Assembly: GCA_910575615.1 (NCBI GenBank)
Contig: CAJTEX010000002.1
Coordinates: 1-64,000 of the forward strand
Length of the DNA: 64,000 bases
Origin: Bacteroidales bacterium
GTDB lineage: Bacteria > Bacteroidota > Bacteroidia > Bacteroidales > Muribaculaceae
Direction: 5' to 3'
The position numbers and the translations under genes are program-made. Shown here in pieces: positions 1-8,853 of this stretch; position 1 is the stretch's first letter; every line of letters starts with the position of its first letter. Under the pieces are notes generated by a model. It searched no databases. It was not told the origin of the DNA and saw nothing but the letters and a program-made list of their open reading frames with translations.

Positions 1-231
1 CCGGGGGTTGGCGGCCGACAGGCCGCCAACCCCCGGTAAATACGCCAGGCGTGAGATTCTGAAAGAATCTTCTATATAGATAATCCAATTCAGAGGCAAC
101 ATCTATAAAAGATTCTTTCAGAATCTCACGCCTGATGTCAGTAACCCCGGGTTGCCGCTTGGTCGCCCACAAGGGGTTCCCGCGCGCCAACCCGGGGCTA
201 ATAATTAATGAATCCTACGGATTCGTGGGTG
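1..231. repeat. Nested inverted-repeat element, copy 1 (cut by window edge)
   Basis: GC-rich hairpin at 1-36 (16-bp perfect stem, 4-nt loop), then 26-bp perfect inverted repeats at 46-71 and 109-134 around a 37-bp core, then a second hairpin with 10-bp arms at 145-154 and 188-197, ending in GAATCC-tac-GGATTC at about 211-225. The same element recurs at 46567-46819 with its flanks in the opposite orientation. By comparison with that copy, the left terminal repeat here lies outside the window. No coding sequence is seen in it. Confidence 0.85.
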
Positions 232-250
232 GATTCGGGGATGTTTTTTG

Positions 251-298
251 GGGGCGGCGTGGGCGGATTCCGGGGCATCGGGGCGGCGTGGGCGGATT
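251..298. repeat. 29-bp direct repeat, two copies
   Basis: The string GGGGCGGCGTGGGCGGATT occurs at 251-269 and again at 280-298, a period of 29 bp. It lies between the palindromic element and the 3' end of the amylase gene. Apart from this, I see nothing in 232-408. Confidence 0.6.
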
Positions 299-408
299 AC
301 GGGTGAGGTGGGGGAAAAGGGACAGCCCCGCCGGCAGGCGTGGGCCTGTCAGCGGGGCTGTATCAGGGGGATGCTCCCCGTGCTGTCTCCGGCGCTGGCC
401 GGGAGGAA

Positions 409-3393
409 TCAGCGGAGGTAGAGCTTGGTGGTGTTGACGATGTAGAAGCCGGGAGCGAAGTCGGTCAGGACATTGGTGCCCTCATACACCTCGCGCACGA
501 GCGAACGGCCATCGATCGAAGTGACAGTGACAGTTCCGGCCACAGGGCTCTCGACAACGATGGAGCCGCCACGGGTGTAGATCTTCATGCCGGGAGCGGC
601 GGTGACATCAGCCATGCCAGACTGCATGAAGCCGTTCTTGTTGTAGATGCCGTAATTCTGGGCTGTGAAGTCTACGGTCTGATCGCCGTTGCCATTGCTG
701 AAGATGATCATCGGCTTGGCGATGTTGTCAGTGGTGGTGAAGGAAACCTTGTAGAGGTTGCCCTCGAGGGTCATCTTGGTGCCGGGCCATTTGCCGAGGT
801 ATTCCTTGTTGCCGTCGCCATTCCAGAAGTAAGCGTAAACCGACGACCAGTTTGACAGGGAGTTGTCGTAGTAGTAGACATAATCCACGGCATCACCTAC
901 CGGGGGTTTGGGATCATCGGGAATCTCACCTGCGCCCTCGATGGTCTTCACATAGCCGTTGAGGGTGTAGTAACCGCCGTTGACAAACTTGAAGCCGTCT
1001 TTGTCAGACTGGTTGTTTCCGGCGTTGCTGAAGATGATCTTCGCGTCATCGGCGATTTTGCCGGCTCCGGTGTAAGTCCATTTGTAGACATTGTTTCCGA
1101 GGTAGGTCATGCTCTGGCCGGGCCAGCTTCCGCCGGTGTAGTTGGTGCTGTTGTTCCATATCCAGGCGGTGGCGGGGTTCCAGGAGTCATGTTCGAGGAA
1201 GATGGCCTGCTCACCCTCAGCCATGGCGGGGGCGATGACCTCTTCAGGCTCCTCGCGGTCGCCGCCGACAATGACATCGCCGGAAGGTTTCTCTGTCCAG
1301 GTCTCCTCGGGCATGGTCTCGTCGGGCCATTCGGTCCACTGGCCGTCTACGGGCGCGCTGCCATAGAGGTATTTGCCGTCAACGCCTACCTTGCCGGGAG
1401 CCTTGGTCTTGTCGGTGTCGAGGACATAGACGCGGAGGTTGCCCTTGCCTGAGCAGGAAGCGGTCAGGGTGCCGTCGGTGACGGTCTTCACGTCGCCGGT
1501 GATAGCGTCGACATAGCGGCCGTTGAGGACACCGGTGAAGGTGGCGTCGCCGCTGATGGTCACCAGCACGTAAGAGTCGGTGGTGGAGTCGGTGTAGCGG
1601 CGCTTGAAGGCCATCTTGCCAGAGCATCCCTCATTGCTGTACTGACCCTTGCGGAGGGCGGGGACAGCCGCGCGGATTTTGTTGAGGCGCTGGATATGGA
1701 GGGCCAGGGGGTATGAGAGGGTCGAGGCGAGGTTGCCGGTCGCGCCGTTGTACTCGGCGAAGTCGGTCACGTTGACGTCACCCTCGATGTATCCGCCGAA
1801 GTAAGCGCGGCCTGAGTCCTTGAGGGCGATGACCGCACCCTTGTCGATGTCTTTACCTTTCTGGAACTCAACCTCCGATCCGTAGTAGATACAGGGGATG
1901 CCTCGGAAGGTGAACATCAGCGAGAGGTTCTCGGCCCAGGTGTCCTGGGTGCCGGTGAAGCGGTAGTTGCTGTCGGGAGCGTAGTCGTGGGAGTCGACAT
2001 ACACCACGTTGTATGTGGCGTCGTTGTAGAGCCAGTCTTGCGAGCGCACACCGTAGGCCCCGGCGGCGGAGTTGAAGTTCCAGTGCATCGCGAAGTCGAT
2101 GACATTGAGGCCGGAGTGCTCGGAATGGTCGGGGGTGTGGTATTCGTTGCCGTTGAGGGTGGCGTTGTCGCTGCGGCGCAGGATTGAAGAGGCGTGGCCC
2201 ATGTCATCGGCAGCCGACTGGAGGACAGACTCCCAGTTGGTGTGGCCCGAGACGGTGAAGTAGTCCTGGGAGCCTTCAGTCTTGGTAGGAATCGCCACCA
2301 CGCTGTCCCATGAATCGGGATTCATGTCCCAGGCGTAGTCCTTGTTCTCCTTCCAGGTGTAGTAGCAGGGGGAGCAGTTGTAGTTGTCGCCGCGGTAGAT
2401 CACCTCCATCGAGCGGGCGCAGACCTCGCCGTACATGAAGAAGGGGGTGTTGCCTCGCTTGGCCTTGGCCTCGGGGCTTTCGGCGGCTGCGTGGAGCTGG
2501 GGGATGAACATCTTGTTGAAGGCCAGACGGGGAATGTGGCCGGCGGTGTCGATACGGAAGCCGTCGACCCCCATCTTGATGAAGCGGGAGTAGCACTCCA
2601 CGAGGTAGTTGGTCACGCGGGGGTTCTCGGTGTTGAGGTCGACGCAGTCACCTGCGATCTGTCCCCACCAGCGCGAGGGGTCGTCCCAGTCAAACCAGGC
2701 CTTGTGGTGGTAGAGGTTATGGATGTCCTTGTTGGTGAAGTCAGAGTTCTTCATCAGGGCCAGACGCGCGCCATACTGGTCGGCGGGCTTGAGGGAGAGG
2801 TAGTTGTCGGGGAGGAGTCCGCCATTGCTGACGGTGAGGGGCTTCATCGAGGCGTTGATGTCGGCCAGGTCTTTGGTGTAGTCCTTCTCAAACATCGGGC
2901 AGAGGTTGGTCTCGCCGAAGTTTCCGGTGTGCTGGATTACGATGTCGAGGATGAGCTTCATGCCGCGCTTGTGGACCTCGTCGATGAGTTCCTGGAAAGC
3001 CACGTCGGCGTCGGCGGCAGTCGCGTCCTTCGATGTGTAGCGGTGGTCGACCTTCGAGAAGTCCATCGCGTGGTATCCATGGTAGTCGAGACCTGAGGCG
3101 TTCTCCACCACGGGGGTGATCCACACGGCGGTGAAGCCCAGGGCCTTGATGTAGTCGAGTTTCTTGATGAGGCCCTTGAAGTCGCCGCGCCACTCGGGGT
3201 CTTTGACGTTCAGCACGCCGTCCCAGCAGTATACGTTGTTGTCAGGGTCGCCGTCATAGAAACGTGTCGTCATGGCGAAATAGATGGTCTCGTCGCGGAA
3301 GTCATCGCGCGAGCCGACGAATGTAGCCGCCGGAGCTGTTCCCGCCGTCAAGGCCATAAGGCCACCGAGCAGGTACCGGTTCATATTTTTCAT
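409..3393 (-). CDS. Secreted alpha-amylase (GH13) with tandem starch-binding modules and C-terminal sorting tail
   Basis: Alpha-amylase family glycoside hydrolase of 994 aa, inferred to hydrolyse alpha-1,4-glucans outside the cytoplasm. An N-terminal signal peptide (hydrophobic run, APAATF cleavage region near residue 22) is followed by the GH13 barrel. The catalytic positions are visible: nucleophile D282 in GFRIDTAG, acid/base E323 in GEVCAR, and D470 in VDSHDYAP. Two tandem modules at about 730-815 and 835-935 share W...WPG..M and Y-K patterns typical of CBM26-type starch binding. The last ~50 residues (GGSIVVESP... to FYIVNTTKLYLR) look like a type IX secretion sorting domain, so secretion or surface display is likely. 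It is monocistronic with its own promoter at 3477-3508. Substrate details beyond starch-like glucans are not readable. Confidence 0.93.
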   Translation of the reverse strand: MKNMNRYLLGGLMALTAGTAPAATFVGSRDDFRDETIYFAMTTRFYDGDPDNNVYCWDGVLNVKDPEWRGDFKGLIKKLDYIKALGFTAVWITPVVENASGLDYHGYHAMDFSKVDHRYTSKDATAADADVAFQELIDEVHKRGMKLILDIVIQHTGNFGETNLCPMFEKDYTKDLADINASMKPLTVSNGGLLPDNYLSLKPADQYGARLALMKNSDFTNKDIHNLYHHKAWFDWDDPSRWWGQIAGDCVDLNTENPRVTNYLVECYSRFIKMGVDGFRIDTAGHIPRLAFNKMFIPQLHAAAESPEAKAKRGNTPFFMYGEVCARSMEVIYRGDNYNCSPCYYTWKENKDYAWDMNPDSWDSVVAIPTKTEGSQDYFTVSGHTNWESVLQSAADDMGHASSILRRSDNATLNGNEYHTPDHSEHSGLNVIDFAMHWNFNSAAGAYGVRSQDWLYNDATYNVVYVDSHDYAPDSNYRFTGTQDTWAENLSLMFTFRGIPCIYYGSEVEFQKGKDIDKGAVIALKDSGRAYFGGYIEGDVNVTDFAEYNGATGNLASTLSYPLALHIQRLNKIRAAVPALRKGQYSNEGCSGKMAFKRRYTDSTTDSYVLVTISGDATFTGVLNGRYVDAITGDVKTVTDGTLTASCSGKGNLRVYVLDTDKTKAPGKVGVDGKYLYGSAPVDGQWTEWPDETMPEETWTEKPSGDVIVGGDREEPEEVIAPAMAEGEQAIFLEHDSWNPATAWIWNNSTNYTGGSWPGQSMTYLGNNVYKWTYTGAGKIADDAKIIFSNAGNNQSDKDGFKFVNGGYYTLNGYVKTIEGAGEIPDDPKPPVGDAVDYVYYYDNSLSNWSSVYAYFWNGDGNKEYLGKWPGTKMTLEGNLYKVSFTTTDNIAKPMIIFSNGNGDQTVDFTAQNYGIYNKNGFMQSGMADVTAAPGMKIYTRGGSIVVESPVAGTVTVTSIDGRSLVREVYEGTNVLTDFAPGFYIVNTTKLYLR

Positions 3394-3476
3394 GAGAGTC
3401 GGTAAGGGTGTAAATGATGGTTAAAGAAATGAATGTAAGTTGAGAATGTAGACGTATGGTATTAGTTACGCTGCCG

Positions 3477-3508
3477 CAAAGATAGGCATTTTCCGTGTAA
3501 TCCACAAA
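3477..3508 (-). promoter_or_regulatory. Bacteroidota promoter for the amylase gene
   Basis: On the minus strand TATCTTTG (3477-3484) fits the TAnnTTTG -7 box. TTTG (3505-3508) lies 20 nt upstream as the -33 box. The start codon is 84 nt downstream. Confidence 0.7.
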
Positions 3509-3570
3509 CGGGGAACACAGATTCCGTATCAAAAAGCAATCATGGATGGCGAATGGACGCTGCCGTCACG

Positions 3571-4932
3571 TCATAAAGGGCTGAAACGCACGGCCAGGGC
3601 TGTCTGGTCGCCGGTGAAGGGCTCGGGGCGGCGGCTGTCATAGGCCAGGCGGCCGTTGACCCATGTCTGCTCCACGGCGAAGCTTGTGCGCATCCCGGCG
3701 AAGGGGGTCCAGCCACACGTGCTGACCACGTCGCCGTCGGTTATCCCGAGGTCGGTGTCGGGGTCGACCACGACGATGTCGGCCCAATAGTTGGGGCGCA
3801 GGAATCCGCGGCGGTCGATGTTGTAGAGCAGCGCCGGGTTGTTGCACATCCTCTCCACCACCTTCTCGTAGGCGAAGTGGCCGTCGCGGGCGAGCTGCAG
3901 GGTCAGCGGCAGGGAGAACTGCACGGAGGGCATCCCCGACGCGGCTGTCAGGGCGTCGCCCTGTTTTTGGGCCGTGAGATGGGGGGCATGGTCGGTGGCG
4001 ATGATGTCGATGCGACCGTCATTGACGGCGCGCAGCAGGGCGTCGCGGTCGTCGGCGGTCTTTATGGCCGGATTGCATTTGGTCAGGCCGCCGGTCAGGG
4101 CCACCGATTCGTGGTCAAACAGCAGGTAGTGGGGGCATGTCTCGGCTGTCACACGCTTGTTGGCCAGGGGACCGGGGGTGAGGAAAGCAAGCTCGTCGGC
4201 GGTGGTGACGTGCATCAGGTGGAGACGCGCGCCGGTCTGGCGGGCCAGCTCTATGGCGTGGCCGGAGGCGACCGCGCATGCCTGGCGCGAGCGCAGGATG
4301 TGATGCAGCCCCACCGGTATGCCGCCCGGGTATTCCCGTTTCAGGGCCTCGCGCGACGCGGCTATTATCTGCTCGCTCTCGGCGTGGCAGGCTATCACTC
4401 CCTTGAATGAACGGAAGAGGGAGGAGATGGCCGAATCGTCGTCGACAAGCATGTTGCCGGTCGATGAGCCGAGGAAGAGCTTGACTCCGGGGACACGCGT
4501 GGGGTCGGCCTTCATCAGTTGGTCGAGGTTGTCGTTGGTGGCCCCGATGAAGAAGGCGTAGTTGGCGGCGGAGACCTCAGCCGCGCGGGCGTTCTTCTCC
4601 TCCCATGCCTCCAGGGTGGTGGTGGCCGGGCGGGTGTTGGGCATGTCGAAGTACGTGGTGACCCCTCCGGCTATCGCGGCGCGGCTCTCGGTGGCAATGT
4701 CGCCCTTCTCGGTAAGCCCGGGGTCACGGAAATGGACATGCTCGTCTATCACCCCGGGCATGACCATCTTCCCCTCGCAGTCGACGATGTCGTAAGCCTC
4801 GGTGTCGACATCCCGCAGGTCTATGCGCCCGCTGTCGACGCGGCGTATCATCCCGCCCGACACCACAATCGTGCCGATGAAGCGGAATCCATCGTTGAAT
4901 ATCAGGCCGTTTGAGAATAATATCGGTTTCAT
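3571..4932 (-). CDS. pyrC: Dihydroorotase (class I amidohydrolase)
   Basis: Cyclises N-carbamoyl-aspartate to dihydroorotate in pyrimidine synthesis; 453 aa, cytosolic. Binuclear-metal amidohydrolase motifs are present: DEHVHFRDPG (HxH), GVKLFLGSS with the probable carboxylated lysine, CHAES, LHLMHVTT and ATDHAPH. The ATG at 4930-4932 (MKPILFSNG) is chosen because it begins the conserved beta-strand. An in-frame extension to 5157 runs into the upstream gene and has no family sequence. It lies 65 nt behind the glycosyltransferase gene and is probably cotranscribed with it. Metal ligands all appear intact, so an active enzyme is expected rather than an inactive pyrC-like paralogue. Confidence 0.92.
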   Translation of the reverse strand: MKPILFSNGLIFNDGFRFIGTIVVSGGMIRRVDSGRIDLRDVDTEAYDIVDCEGKMVMPGVIDEHVHFRDPGLTEKGDIATESRAAIAGGVTTYFDMPNTRPATTTLEAWEEKNARAAEVSAANYAFFIGATNDNLDQLMKADPTRVPGVKLFLGSSTGNMLVDDDSAISSLFRSFKGVIACHAESEQIIAASREALKREYPGGIPVGLHHILRSRQACAVASGHAIELARQTGARLHLMHVTTADELAFLTPGPLANKRVTAETCPHYLLFDHESVALTGGLTKCNPAIKTADDRDALLRAVNDGRIDIIATDHAPHLTAQKQGDALTAASGMPSVQFSLPLTLQLARDGHFAYEKVVERMCNNPALLYNIDRRGFLRPNYWADIVVVDPDTDLGITDGDVVSTCGWTPFAGMRTSFAVEQTWVNGRLAYDSRRPEPFTGDQTALAVRFSPL

Positions 4933-4997
4933 CGCTGGGAAATGTGACAATTGGAGGGGGGAAAGGGATATGCGTGGTTGCCTGCGGGCCGGGGCGG

Positions 4998-5750
4998 TCA
5001 GCCCTTGGGAGGATGTGGGTATTTGCGCGTCCAGGATGATATTTTGAGCTTCATCACCCCGAAAAACGCCTCGCTGAATATTCCGGAAGACATCTTGCTG
5101 GTGCCCAGCACGCGGTTGACGAAGACTATCGGCACCTCCCCTACTTTGAAGCCACATTTCGAGGCGGTGAATTTCATCTCTATCTGGAAGGCATAGCCTT
5201 TGAATCGGATTTTGTCAAGCTCCATTATCTCCAGCACCTCGCGGCGGTAGCAGCAGAAGCCCGCCGTGGTGTCGGCGACATCAAGCCCGGTGACGGCCCT
5301 GACATATTTCGAGGCGAAATAGCTCATCAGCACACGCCCCATGGGCCAGTTGACGACATTCACCCCGGTAAGGTAGCGCGAGCCCACGGCGACATCCATG
5401 CCCCCCGTGGCGCATGCGTCGTAAAGCTTCAGCAGGTCCTGGGGGTTGTGGGAGAAATCCGCGTCCATCTCGAAGATGTAGCCGTAGCCATTGTCGAGGG
5501 CGCGGCGGAAACCGGCTATGTAGGCTGTCCCCAGCCCGAGCTTACCCGTCCTTTCGAGGAGGTCGACACGGCCCGGATACTGCGCCATCTTGTCGCGCAC
5601 GATACCGGCGGTGCCGTCGGGAGAGTTGTCATCGACCACCAGCACATCGAAGCGGCGCGGCAGACCAATCACCGCGTCGATGATGGCCGCGGCGTTTTCC
5701 TTTTCATTGTACATCGGTATGATGACCACCGAGTCGCTTCTGGCTTCCAC
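4998..5750 (-). CDS. Polyprenol monophosphomannose synthase-like GT2
   Basis: GT2 glycosyltransferase of 250 aa resembling dolichol-phosphate mannosyltransferase; it would move a sugar from GDP-mannose to a polyprenyl phosphate at the inner face of the membrane. Visible landmarks are the N-terminal VVIIPMYNEKENA, VVDDNSPDGT, the EMDADFSHNP metal-binding DxD region, GSRYLTG and the late NRVLGTSKMS. There is no C-terminal transmembrane domain, matching the short soluble form of the family. It is the first gene of a minus-strand pair with pyrC. The exact sugar is not provable from sequence. Confidence 0.88.
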   Translation of the reverse strand: MEARSDSVVIIPMYNEKENAAAIIDAVIGLPRRFDVLVVDDNSPDGTAGIVRDKMAQYPGRVDLLERTGKLGLGTAYIAGFRRALDNGYGYIFEMDADFSHNPQDLLKLYDACATGGMDVAVGSRYLTGVNVVNWPMGRVLMSYFASKYVRAVTGLDVADTTAGFCCYRREVLEIMELDKIRFKGYAFQIEMKFTASKCGFKVGEVPIVFVNRVLGTSKMSSGIFSEAFFGVMKLKISSWTRKYPHPPKG

Positions 5751-5802
5751 TTGAGTCTGTGTTTTGGGGGAATGATGAATATTCGGGTTCCGATTCTCCC
5801 CG

Positions 5803-5833
5803 CAAAGTTACATACTTGTTTCAAAACCGCCAA
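5803..5833 (-). promoter_or_regulatory. Promoter for the GT2-pyrC pair
   Basis: Minus-strand TAACTTTG (5803-5810) with TTG (5831-5833) 20 nt upstream, 52 nt before the start codon. Confidence 0.65.
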
Positions 5834-5991
5834 CTTATCGGCCCGAAATCTCTACTCCTCTATATTAAAAAAACAAAAAACGATTACCCCGGGCAGCCTC
5901 TCCGACGGCTGTTCCACACGAAATCAACCCGCGTTCAATACAAAAATGGCAAAAAAGACCCGAAAAAATTTTCAAATCAAGAAAAACTTCG

Positions 5992-5999
5992 TAACTTTG
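5992..5999 (+). promoter_or_regulatory. -7 box for tRNA-Ser
   Basis: TAACTTTG lies 51 nt upstream of the mature tRNA. No clear -33 box is seen. Confidence 0.55.
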
Positions 6000-6050
6000 C
6001 CCCTCGATAAAGGAAGCGCTCCCCACAATGGGGAAGCGCACCGCCACAGA

Positions 6051-6140
6051 GGAAAGATGCCGGAGTGGTCGATCGGGACGGTCTCGAAAACCGTTGTACC
6101 CTTACGGGTACCCAGGGTTCGAATCCCTGTCTTTCCGCCA
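6051..6140 (+). tRNA. tRNA-Ser (anticodon CGA)
   Basis: Acceptor stem GGAAAGA pairs with TCTTTCC (6130-6136), then discriminator G and CCA. Anticodon loop CTCGAAA gives CGA. A long variable arm (gtacccttacgggtac) marks a class II tRNA, as expected for serine. The mobile element begins inside its 3' end at 6126. The encoded CCA is on the element side, because the right junction at 20644-20656 continues GCAAAA instead of GCCA. Confidence 0.95.
6126..6138. other. attL core
   Basis: CCTGTCTTTCCGC, identical to 20644-20656. It covers the T-arm/acceptor 3' half of tRNA-Ser, the usual integration target of tyrosine integrases. Confidence 0.85.
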
Positions 6141-6147
6141 ATCAAAC

Positions 6148-6190
6148 AATTAAAACCGCTGCAAATCAAAAGTTTACGGCGGTTTTAATT
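6148..6190 (+). terminator. Hairpin after tRNA-Ser, carried by the element
   Basis: 12-bp perfect stem AATTAAAACCGC / GCGGTTTTAATT with a 19-nt loop, followed by TTAT. It probably replaces the tRNA terminator that was displaced to 20657-20693. Confidence 0.65.
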
Positions 6191-6194
6191 TTAT

Positions 6195-6218
6195 ACACAT
6201 ACAAAAATCCATACAAAT
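6195..6218 (+). repeat. Arm-type repeat, left end
   Basis: ACACATACAAAAATcCATACAAat is repeated in direct orientation at 20491-20514 with few mismatches. Its position just inside both element ends suggests integrase arm sites or an extended att sequence. Between here and 6748 I find only the -7 box and palindrome listed below. Confidence 0.6.
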
Positions 6219-6633
6219 TGTAGTCGGAACCTCGACACATACAAGGGTGGTGGTATCATTAAAAATCAAGCTTGCGAAAGTCGGTGCAATAGGAAATCAC
6301 GAGGAATCATACACGTCTATTCCTGTGGCGAGGCCCTGTTTCGAGAATTGGATGTATCTCCGCTCAACACATTTACCAAAAACCGCATTGCTTGGAGATG
6401 TTGTTATGGGGATGGAACGTACTGTCGTCACTGAATGAGGTATGATGGGAGGTCTTGACTATGCCAAGGGTGATATTTATAAGGATTCCGTTGAGAGAAG
6501 ACTTTGGATATATTGCTGTATATCAGAGCATATAAAAATAATGAGATTCTGTGGACTAAAGGGACAAAAACAAAATCATAAGGTTTTTTGAAGAAAAGTG
6601 TTCGGATTTTCTTTCCGGATGAAAAAGGCTTTA

Positions 6634-6641
6634 TAATTTTG
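6634..6641 (+). promoter_or_regulatory. -7 box upstream of DUF3853-like gene
   Basis: TAATTTTG, with a T-rich tract about 20 nt upstream. It is followed at 6664-6679 by a perfect palindrome. Confidence 0.5.
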
Positions 6642-6663
6642 TGGAGTCTCACGAAGACACACA

Positions 6664-6679
6664 GAGTATGGCCATACTC
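6664..6679. promoter_or_regulatory. 16-bp perfect palindrome, possible operator
   Basis: GAGTATGG/CCATACTC has no spacer. It lies 23 nt downstream of a -7 box and 70 nt before the first element gene. This placement suits a repressor-binding site, but no partner is known. Confidence 0.4.
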
Positions 6680-6748
6680 CATAATTGCCTTTATCGCTCA
6701 TAGTTTCCTTTAGCGAACTTTTTCCCAACAATTTAACCACACACCATT

Positions 6749-7060
6749 ATGGAGATACAGCCATTATTATCAAAACCGGTGTGGCAGATGACAGGGGAAG
6801 AGCTGTTGTTCCTCTCCCGGCAGACCGCCAACACCGACCATACCGCCTCTATCAAAGAGACCCCGACCGAAAAAAGATACGTTTACGGCATTGCCGGAAT
6901 ATGCGAGATTTTCGGATGCAGCAAACCTACAGCCATCCGTATCAAGAAGAGCGGACGCATAGACAGGGCTATCACCCAGGTAGGCCGCAAGATTGTGATT
7001 GACGCCGAGCTTGCATTGCAGCTTGCCTCAGCAAAACCAAAACCGAACAAAAGACAATAA
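6749..7060 (+). CDS. DUF3853-like DNA-binding protein (excisionase-type)
   Basis: A 103-aa protein. The central part (YGIAGICEIFGCSKPTAIRI, about residues 47-66) looks like a MerR/excisionase-type winged helix with a first helix that selects DNA, followed by GRIDRAITQVGRKIVID. The same small-protein type stands first in many Bacteroidales mobilizable elements and is usually annotated DUF3853. It is inferred to control excision or expression of the element. It precedes the DUF3987 gene by 122 nt. Family assignment is from recalled pattern, not a search. Confidence 0.65.
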   Translation: MEIQPLLSKPVWQMTGEELLFLSRQTANTDHTASIKETPTEKRYVYGIAGICEIFGCSKPTAIRIKKSGRIDRAITQVGRKIVIDAELALQLASAKPKPNKRQ

Positions 7061-7182
7061 CCGGAAGACAGTATGGGGACTGTCGGATATATCCGCATAC
7101 CCTATTGTCGGAGTTGCACCGTCAATACAGGCACGGTGCGACTCCCGACTACTGTCAATTCTCAAAACAGAAATCACAATCA

Positions 7183-8604
7183 ATGAACTTGAACTATAAA
7201 AGATACGGTCGTCAACATATGCCTTTGACCCCGAGCTGCGGGTTGATTGAAGATGATGAAACCACTCAGTCCCTTACCGACAATTCCACGGAACGGACTG
7301 AAGTGCACTCTTTCCCTCTGGATATTTTTCCGACTGCGATCCGGCATATCATCGAATCGCTCCATGAGTATGAGAACTTCCATCCTGATTTCACCGCCGC
7401 GTCATTCCTCACCGTGTTTGCGGCGGCCATGGGAAACACCTGGTCTGTCCGCTTTATGACCGGATGGGTGAGCCGTCCGATAATCTACATGGTGCTTGTC
7501 GGCTCACCGAGTTGCGGCAAGACTCCTCCGTTGCAACAGGCGGTTGCCCCGTTGCTTAAACTCGACGGTGAATATGACCGGGTGTACTGCAAGGAAATGG
7601 AGGCGTACCGCATCTGGGAACGGATGTCAGTGAAGCAGCGCGAGAGACATTCCCTTCCGGAAGAGATGAGGATGCCTCAGAGGAAATGCCATGTGGTGGT
7701 GGATTCAACCGTCGAGGCCATGATTGCCGCCATGCGTGACAATTCGCGCGGAGTGCTTATATATAAGGATGAGATTGACAGCCTGCTATCCAACTTCAAC
7801 CGATACAACGGTTCAGACGAGAGCTATTTCCTCAGCCTGTTCAGCGGTACACCTTTCAAATACAGCCGTAAGTCAAACAACGAGCACATATTCCTCTCCA
7901 ATCCCTATTGCTCGATAATCGGCTCAACTCAACCGGGACGACTCGCCGAGCAGTTCGGTGGCAAACGCCTTATGAACGGATTTTCCTCACGATTCCTGAA
8001 AGTCTATCCAGAAATCAATAAGATGCCGTCATGGAACGATGCGACCATGCCTTCTGAGATTCTTGAGGAATGGGAACGCATCATACGAAAAGCAGCCAGT
8101 GTCAACCTTCCAACCGCCCAAGAGGGAAAAACAGCCACTATCGAGCTTACGTTTTCCCATGACGCAAAGATGCGTGTGATTAAATGGAAGGACGAGGTAA
8201 ACAACAAGGCATACTCGGCGACAGAATCGGATGCGGTAAGAGCGTTTTGCGGCAAATTGGAGACCTACCTTATCCGATTCTGTCTGATAATACAGGTCAT
8301 GCACGGCATCTGCGGAGAGTCCGGAATGGATGAAATCGAACTGAGGACTGCCGAACTCGCAATCCGGCTGACCGAATATTTCAGAAACATGGAGAGCCGA
8401 ATAACTCCGGAGATTGATATCGGCGTACTTGATAACCGGTTTACCGAACTGCTTGGAAGCCTCCGTGATTCGTTCACCACATCGGAGGCTGTCCGGGAGT
8501 CTCTGAAACTCGGTATCTCAGAATCCTCGGTCAAGAGATTTTTAAGAGACGGAGGAAGGGGATTTATCAGGAAGGAGTCTCACGGTCGCTATCGCAAAAT
8601 CTGA
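7183..8604 (+). CDS. DUF3987-type primase/helicase-like ATPase
   Basis: A 473-aa protein of the type carried by mobilizable elements and phages, thought to act in element replication. A P-loop GSPSCGKT (about residue 110) and a Walker B-like GVLIYKDEID follow in order, with a later GSTQPGRLAEQF segment. The C-terminal ~60 residues look like a small helix-turn-helix (SEAVRESLKLGISESSVKRF). The ATG at 7183 (MNLNYKRYG) is preferred; an in-frame start at 7105 adds 26 residues that overlap the intergenic run. It is the typical second gene of such elements. Helicase activity is inferred, not shown. Confidence 0.75.
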   Translation: MNLNYKRYGRQHMPLTPSCGLIEDDETTQSLTDNSTERTEVHSFPLDIFPTAIRHIIESLHEYENFHPDFTAASFLTVFAAAMGNTWSVRFMTGWVSRPIIYMVLVGSPSCGKTPPLQQAVAPLLKLDGEYDRVYCKEMEAYRIWERMSVKQRERHSLPEEMRMPQRKCHVVVDSTVEAMIAAMRDNSRGVLIYKDEIDSLLSNFNRYNGSDESYFLSLFSGTPFKYSRKSNNEHIFLSNPYCSIIGSTQPGRLAEQFGGKRLMNGFSSRFLKVYPEINKMPSWNDATMPSEILEEWERIIRKAASVNLPTAQEGKTATIELTFSHDAKMRVIKWKDEVNNKAYSATESDAVRAFCGKLETYLIRFCLIIQVMHGICGESGMDEIELRTAELAIRLTEYFRNMESRITPEIDIGVLDNRFTELLGSLRDSFTTSEAVRESLKLGISESSVKRFLRDGGRGFIRKESHGRYRKI

Positions 8605-8636
8605 GACTTACGGTGACATTTTGAAATTTTGACATC

Positions 8637-8804
8637 ATGACATCTTCAATCGGAGCCGGATTGACAGGAACAGCGTGGTTGCCAACGCTTGATTTGGAGT
8701 ATAAACCTTGCTTTGCAAGATATGCCGCTTGTGTCCACAACGGCAATCCCGCCTCTCCGGAGGTGAGGGTCAATACCGCTCGAAACTCGCAGTCTTTTAT
8801 CTGA
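8637..8804 (+). CDS. Small hypothetical protein
   Basis: A 55-aa reading frame, from ATG (MTSSIGAGLTGTAW) to TGA. It lies in the gap between the DUF3987 and mobilization genes. I do not recognise it. A 96-aa open frame on the other strand (8567-8857) covers the same bases, so the evidence for translation is only the position in the plus-strand operon and a plausible start. Confidence 0.3.
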   Translation: MTSSIGAGLTGTAWLPTLDLEYKPCFARYAACVHNGNPASPEVRVNTARNSQSFI

Positions 8805-8853
8805 TGAAATACGGTCATAGGATTATGCGATAATGTCAAACCAAGATATACAG

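Noticed and set aside
6247-6682. Two short open frames (63 aa plus, 84 aa minus) at the left end of the element
   Set aside because: They have no recognisable features, overlap each other and cross the -7 box; likely chance.
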